Shown here one piece after another: positions 60,465-64,000 of a DNA stretch of 64,000 bases. Source of the DNA: Lichenicola sp964247735. GTDB lineage: Bacteria > Pseudomonadota > Alphaproteobacteria > Acetobacterales > Acetobacteraceae. The notes under the pieces are model-generated. The model was not told where the DNA came from. It searched no databases and worked only from the letters and a program-made list of their open reading frames with translations. Where the stretch lies: contig CAXTVS010000010.1 of the NCBI GenBank assembly GCA_964247735.1, positions 14,930 through 78,929 on the forward strand, in the 5' to 3' direction. The translations under genes and the position numbers were made by a program. Every line of letters starts with the position of its first letter. Position 1 is the stretch's first letter.

Positions 60465-61544
60465 ATGGCCGACTCGGACAAGGAGGACCGGACAGAGGCC
60501 CCGTCGGCCAGGCGGCTCGAGACCGCGCGCGGCGAGGGCCAGGTCGCGATCTCGCGCGAGCTGCAGTCGCTGACCGTGCTCGGCTGCGCCCTCATGGCGC
60601 TGACGATGACCGGGCCGGCGCAGGTGACCCATCTGGTGGTGCGGACGCGCCACCTCCTGGAGGGGATCGGCACCATCGACCTCAGCGCCGGCGGCCTGGC
60701 CGAGGCGCGCGAATCGCTGATCCTGGCTGCCGGCCTCGCCGGCCCGCCGGTGCTGGCGGCGGTGGTCGGCGGGGCGGCGGTCACGCTGCTGCAGACCGGG
60801 TTCCTGCTGCATCCGGGTGCCCTGATGCCGCAGCTCGGCCGCCTGAGCCCACAGCGCGGCATCAAGCGGATCTTCGGTGGCGACAACGCGGTCGAGACCC
60901 TCAAGGCGCTGGTCAAGCTCCTCGCCTTCGTCCTGGCGCTGTACCACGTGCTGGGCGGGCTGTGGCCGGTGTTCCTGGGCTCGACCGGGTGGGACGCCGG
61001 CACCCTGGCGGAGCGCACGGCGAGGCTGGTGCTGCACTCCATGCTGATGCTGCTGGCGGTGCAGGCGGGGATCGCCGTGCTGGACACCGCCTGGGTGCGC
61101 TACCGCCACACCTCCAGGCTGCGCATGAGTCGGCAGGAGCTGCGCGACGAGCACCGGCAGAGCGAGGGCGATCCGCACGTGAAGGGCCGCATCAGGCAGC
61201 TGCGTCGCCAGCGGGCGAAGCGCCGGATGATGGACGCGGTGAAGACGGCGACGGTGATCATCACCAACCCGACCCACTACGCGGTGGCGCTGGCCTACGA
61301 GAACGGCGGCAAGGGCGCGCCCAAGGTGATCGCCAAGGGGATGGACGAGCTCGCAGCCCGGATCAGGGAGATGGCGCTCGACCACAAGGTGCCGCTGGTG
61401 GCGAACCCGCCGCTGGCCCGCGCGCTCTACACCGTGCCGCTCGACGCAGAGATCCCGCGCGAGCACTTCCAGGTGGTGGCCGGCATCATCGCCTATGTCT
61501 GGCGGCTCAAGCGTCCACCGCCCGGACCGCCGCCGCTTCGCTGA
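60465..61544 (+). CDS. flhB: Flagellar export switch protein FlhB
   Basis: FlhB controls the change of export specificity from hook to filament proteins. The 359-residue product begins DKEDRTEAPSARRLETAR, has four membrane segments, and contains the autocleavage site NPTH (N268-P269) in VIITNPTHYAVALAY. The C-terminal cytoplasmic part with HKVPLVANPPLARALY is complete, ending in a Pro-rich tail. It is the last gene of the flagellar run; the gap to recA is 177 bp. Confidence 0.96.
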   Translation: MADSDKEDRTEAPSARRLETARGEGQVAISRELQSLTVLGCALMALTMTGPAQVTHLVVRTRHLLEGIGTIDLSAGGLAEARESLILAAGLAGPPVLAAVVGGAAVTLLQTGFLLHPGALMPQLGRLSPQRGIKRIFGGDNAVETLKALVKLLAFVLALYHVLGGLWPVFLGSTGWDAGTLAERTARLVLHSMLMLLAVQAGIAVLDTAWVRYRHTSRLRMSRQELRDEHRQSEGDPHVKGRIRQLRRQRAKRRMMDAVKTATVIITNPTHYAVALAYENGGKGAPKVIAKGMDELAARIREMALDHKVPLVANPPLARALYTVPLDAEIPREHFQVVAGIIAYVWRLKRPPPGPPPLR

Positions 61545-61602
61545 GAGAATCGTCGCGACCGGGCCGTCCGGATCTGGCGGAACAGCCTGTTGTACCCTAT
61601 TT

Positions 61603-61615
61603 GTTCTATCAGAAC
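61603..61615. promoter_or_regulatory. Inverted repeat upstream of recA, possible SOS operator
   Basis: GTTCT-ATC-AGAAC is a perfect 5-3-5 inverted repeat 107 bases before the recA ATG. Alphaproteobacterial LexA usually binds GTTC direct repeats with 7-base spacing, so this is not a canonical SOS box, but position and the GTTC/GAAC content make it a candidate. Confidence 0.4.
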
Positions 61616-61721
61616 GTGAACGGCCGGGTGCCGTAAATGCTGCCCCTGCCGTTCCTGGTGCGTTAGGGTCTCCACGCCACGATCACGCGCTCAAGGCGCG
61701 CCTTTCTCCAAGGAGCAGTTG

Positions 61722-62759
<1,038 letters not shown>

Positions 62760-62769
62760 CCGCGCGGTC

Positions 62770-62961
62770 TCATTGCGTCGCGGGCGGGGGATCCCCGTCC
62801 CGCGGCGCTGGCCGCAGCGACAGGGTGTGCTGGCTGCGGTCGCCCAGCGACGCCAGCAGCGCCGTGACGTCGCGTTCGCCCTGCGCGCCCGGATCGCCTC
62901 GTCGCTGCGCCGCCATCAGGGCGCTCACGAGCGTGCTGCCGGTGGAAAGGTGCCTTTGCAT
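62770..62961 (-). CDS. Possible 63-residue ORF next to a Fur-type box
   Basis: ATG 62961 has GGAG about 8 bases upstream and opens a 63-codon frame (MQRHLSTGSTLVSALMAAQ, then DVTALLASLGDRSQHTLSL and a Pro-rich end). A perfect Fur-type box lies 38 bases upstream of the ATG, a normal promoter position for a repressor. The product has no signal peptide and no haem-uptake (HemP) motif, and I do not recognise it. The end of the ORF coincides with the terminator-like hairpin of recA, which lowers confidence. It could be real and iron-regulated or an accidental frame. Confidence 0.4.
   Translation of the reverse strand: MQRHLSTGSTLVSALMAAQRRGDPGAQGERDVTALLASLGDRSQHTLSLRPAPRDGDPPPATQ
62777..62806 (+). 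terminator. Hairpin after recA, candidate terminator
   Basis: A 15-base arm (62777-62791) pairs with 62792-62806 except for two mismatches, centred on GGGGATCCCC. It begins 18 bases after the recA stop. No clear U-tract follows, so termination would rely on the hairpin alone or on Rho. Confidence 0.5.
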
Positions 62962-62998
62962 GGGATGGCTCCGGTTCGGACACATCCTTCCTTACCCT

Positions 62999-63013
62999 GA
63001 ATGATAATCATTC
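62999..63013. promoter_or_regulatory. Perfect 7-1-7 Fur-type box
   Basis: GAATGAT-A-ATCATTC is a perfect 7-1-7 inverted repeat, and its 13-bp core AATGATAATCATT equals the core of the classical Fur consensus. It is AT-rich in otherwise GC-rich DNA. It lies 84 bases upstream of the icd ATG and 38 bases upstream of the small minus-strand ORF, so it could control either. Confidence 0.82.
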
Positions 63014-63096
63014 GCAAGTAGTGACCGGTCGGCTTGCCGATGCCGGTTCCAGGTGCGATCACTCCATACCAGGCAACCACGTCACGGGGCAGGACA

Positions 63097-64000
63097 ATGG
63101 CCAGGATCAAGGTGAAGGAGCCCGTCGTCGAGCTCGACGGCGACGAGATGACCCGGATCATCTGGAGCTTCATCAAGGAGAAGCTGATCCTCCCCTATCT
63201 CGACGTCGACCTGAAGTACTACGACCTCGGCATCGAGTATCGCGACCAGACCGACGACCAGGTCACCGTGGACGCCGCCCACGCGATCAAGCGCTACGGC
63301 GTCGGCGTGAAGTGCGCCACCATCACCCCGGACGAGGCGCGCGTCACCGAGTTCGGCCTCAAGAAGATGTGGCGCAGCCCGAACGGCACCATCCGCAACA
63401 TCCTCGACGGCACCATCTTCCGCGAGCCGATCATCTGTAACAACGTGCCGCGCCTGGTGCCGCACTGGACCCAGCCGATCATCATCGGCCGCCATGCCTA
63501 TGGCGACATCTACCGGGCCGCCGAGTTCAAGGTGCCCGGTCCCGGCCGCGTCACCATCACCTTCCAGCCGGCCGATGGCGGCGCCCCGGTCGAGCACGAG
63601 GTGCACGACTTCAAGGGCCCCGGCGTGGCCCTCGGCATCCACAACACCAGGGCCTCGATCGAGGGCTTCGCGCGCGCCTCCTTCAACTACGGCCTGTCGC
63701 GCTCGCTGCCGGTCTACCTGTCGACCAAGAACACCATCCTCAAGGCCTATGACGGCATGTTCAAGGACGTGTTCCAGGAGGTGTTCGACAGCGAGTTCAA
63801 GTCCGAGTTCGACAGCCGCGGCCTGACCTACGAGCACCGCCTGATCGACGACATGGTGGCAGCCGCTCTCAAGTGGTCCGGCGGCTACGTGTGGGCCTGC
63901 AAGAACTACGACGGCGACGTGCAGAGCGACATCGTGGCGCAGGGTTTCGGCTCGCTCGGCCTGATGACCTCGGTGCTGCTGTCCCCGGACGGCAACACGA
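63097..64000 (+). CDS. icd: NADP-dependent isocitrate dehydrogenase, 5' part
   Basis: The frame runs off the right edge after about 301 codons. It starts MARIKVKEPVVELDGDEMTR and continues with CATITPDEARVTEFGLKKMW, NGTIRNILDGTIFREPI and KNTILKAYDGMFKDVFQEV, the pattern of the dimeric (type II) NADP-dependent enzyme of about 405 residues, which oxidises isocitrate to 2-oxoglutarate in the TCA cycle. GGGGCAGGA precedes the ATG. A near-perfect Fur-type box lies 84 bases upstream, which suggests iron-linked control of this step. About a quarter of the gene is outside the window. Confidence 0.95.
   Translation, partial: MARIKVKEPVVELDGDEMTRIIWSFIKEKLILPYLDVDLKYYDLGIEYRDQTDDQVTVDAAHAIKRYGVGVKCATITPDEARVTEFGLKKMWRSPNGTIRNILDGTIFREPIICNNVPRLVPHWTQPIIIGRHAYGDIYRAAEFKVPGPGRVTITFQPADGGAPVEHEVHDFKGPGVALGIHNTRASIEGFARASFNYGLSRSLPVYLSTKNTILKAYDGMFKDVFQEVFDSEFKSEFDSRGLTYEHRLIDDMVAAALKWSGGYVWACKNYDGDVQSDIVAQGFGSLGLMTSVLLSPDGNT

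Noticed and set aside
62770..62985. HemP, the small haem-uptake protein expected near a Fur box
   Set aside because: The peptide lacks the conserved Ser-x-x-Leu-x-Gly and YRLRLTxxGKLILTK elements of HemP.

Overview
The window reads as chromosomal DNA of a GC-rich alphaproteobacterium, most likely in the Acetobacteraceae (Rhodospirillales). The reasons are the very high GC with long antisense shadow frames, a BamF-type (DUF3035) gene before mutL, a DUF1491 gene after a topA-rnr-S41 protease operon, a DUF2628 gene inside the his operon, and the flgB-flgC-fliE-fliQ-fliR-flhB cluster typical of alphaproteobacteria. This placement is inferred from gene content and order; no rRNA gene is present to confirm it. 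I saw no tRNA, rRNA, CRISPR array, insertion sequence or prophage.

Layout. 1-9.4 kb: the end of bamF, mutL, a large repeat-rich protein probably exported without a signal peptide, an nuoM gene standing apart from any nuo operon, a cytochrome P450, a uracil-DNA-glycosylase-like gene, a very small minus-strand transcription unit carrying a 17-nt match to the 16S rRNA tail, and a lipoprotein. 9.4-17.8 kb: parE, divergent from an RND efflux permease and adaptor pair, then two small exported proteins. 17.8-21.9 kb: a sulfur and cysteine block (cysI, 1-Cys peroxiredoxin, an Rrf2 regulator, divergent cysK). 22.1-28.7 kb: a membrane LytTR regulator divergent from an alpha/beta hydrolase, an OmpA-type protein and a TonB-dependent receptor. 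28.8-32.0 kb: a TPR sulfotransferase, a tiny lipoprotein and a TylF-type methyltransferase.

32.0-47.6 kb is a housekeeping block, almost all on the minus strand and tightly overlapped: gltX-pyrB-pyrC'-plsY-dprA, then topA-rnr-S41 protease-DUF1491. comEC lies divergent to gltX and nth is convergent with comEC. 47.8-52 kb holds a degenerate HD-GYP protein, an ABC exporter and a secreted hydrolase. 52.1-56.9 kb is a compact his operon (hisB-DUF2628-hisH-GNAT::hisA-hisF-hisE-HIT) with many 4-nt start/stop overlaps. 56.9-61.5 kb is flagellar: fliO-fliP read toward the his operon, while flgB-flgC-fliE-fliQ-fliR-flhB read the other way. recA, a possible small iron-regulated ORF, a near-perfect Fur box and the 5' part of icd close the window.

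Most regions are ordinary core genome. The points most worth a second look are the mini-transcript with a 16S-tail complement at 8535-8709, the perfect 7-1-7 Fur-type box upstream of icd, the GNAT-HisA fusion, the hairpin covering the hisB ribosome-binding site, the Rrf2/cysK divergent pair resembling CymR/CysK, and several enzymes with lost catalytic residues (PyrC', the HD-GYP protein, and ComEC lacking its beta-lactamase motifs).
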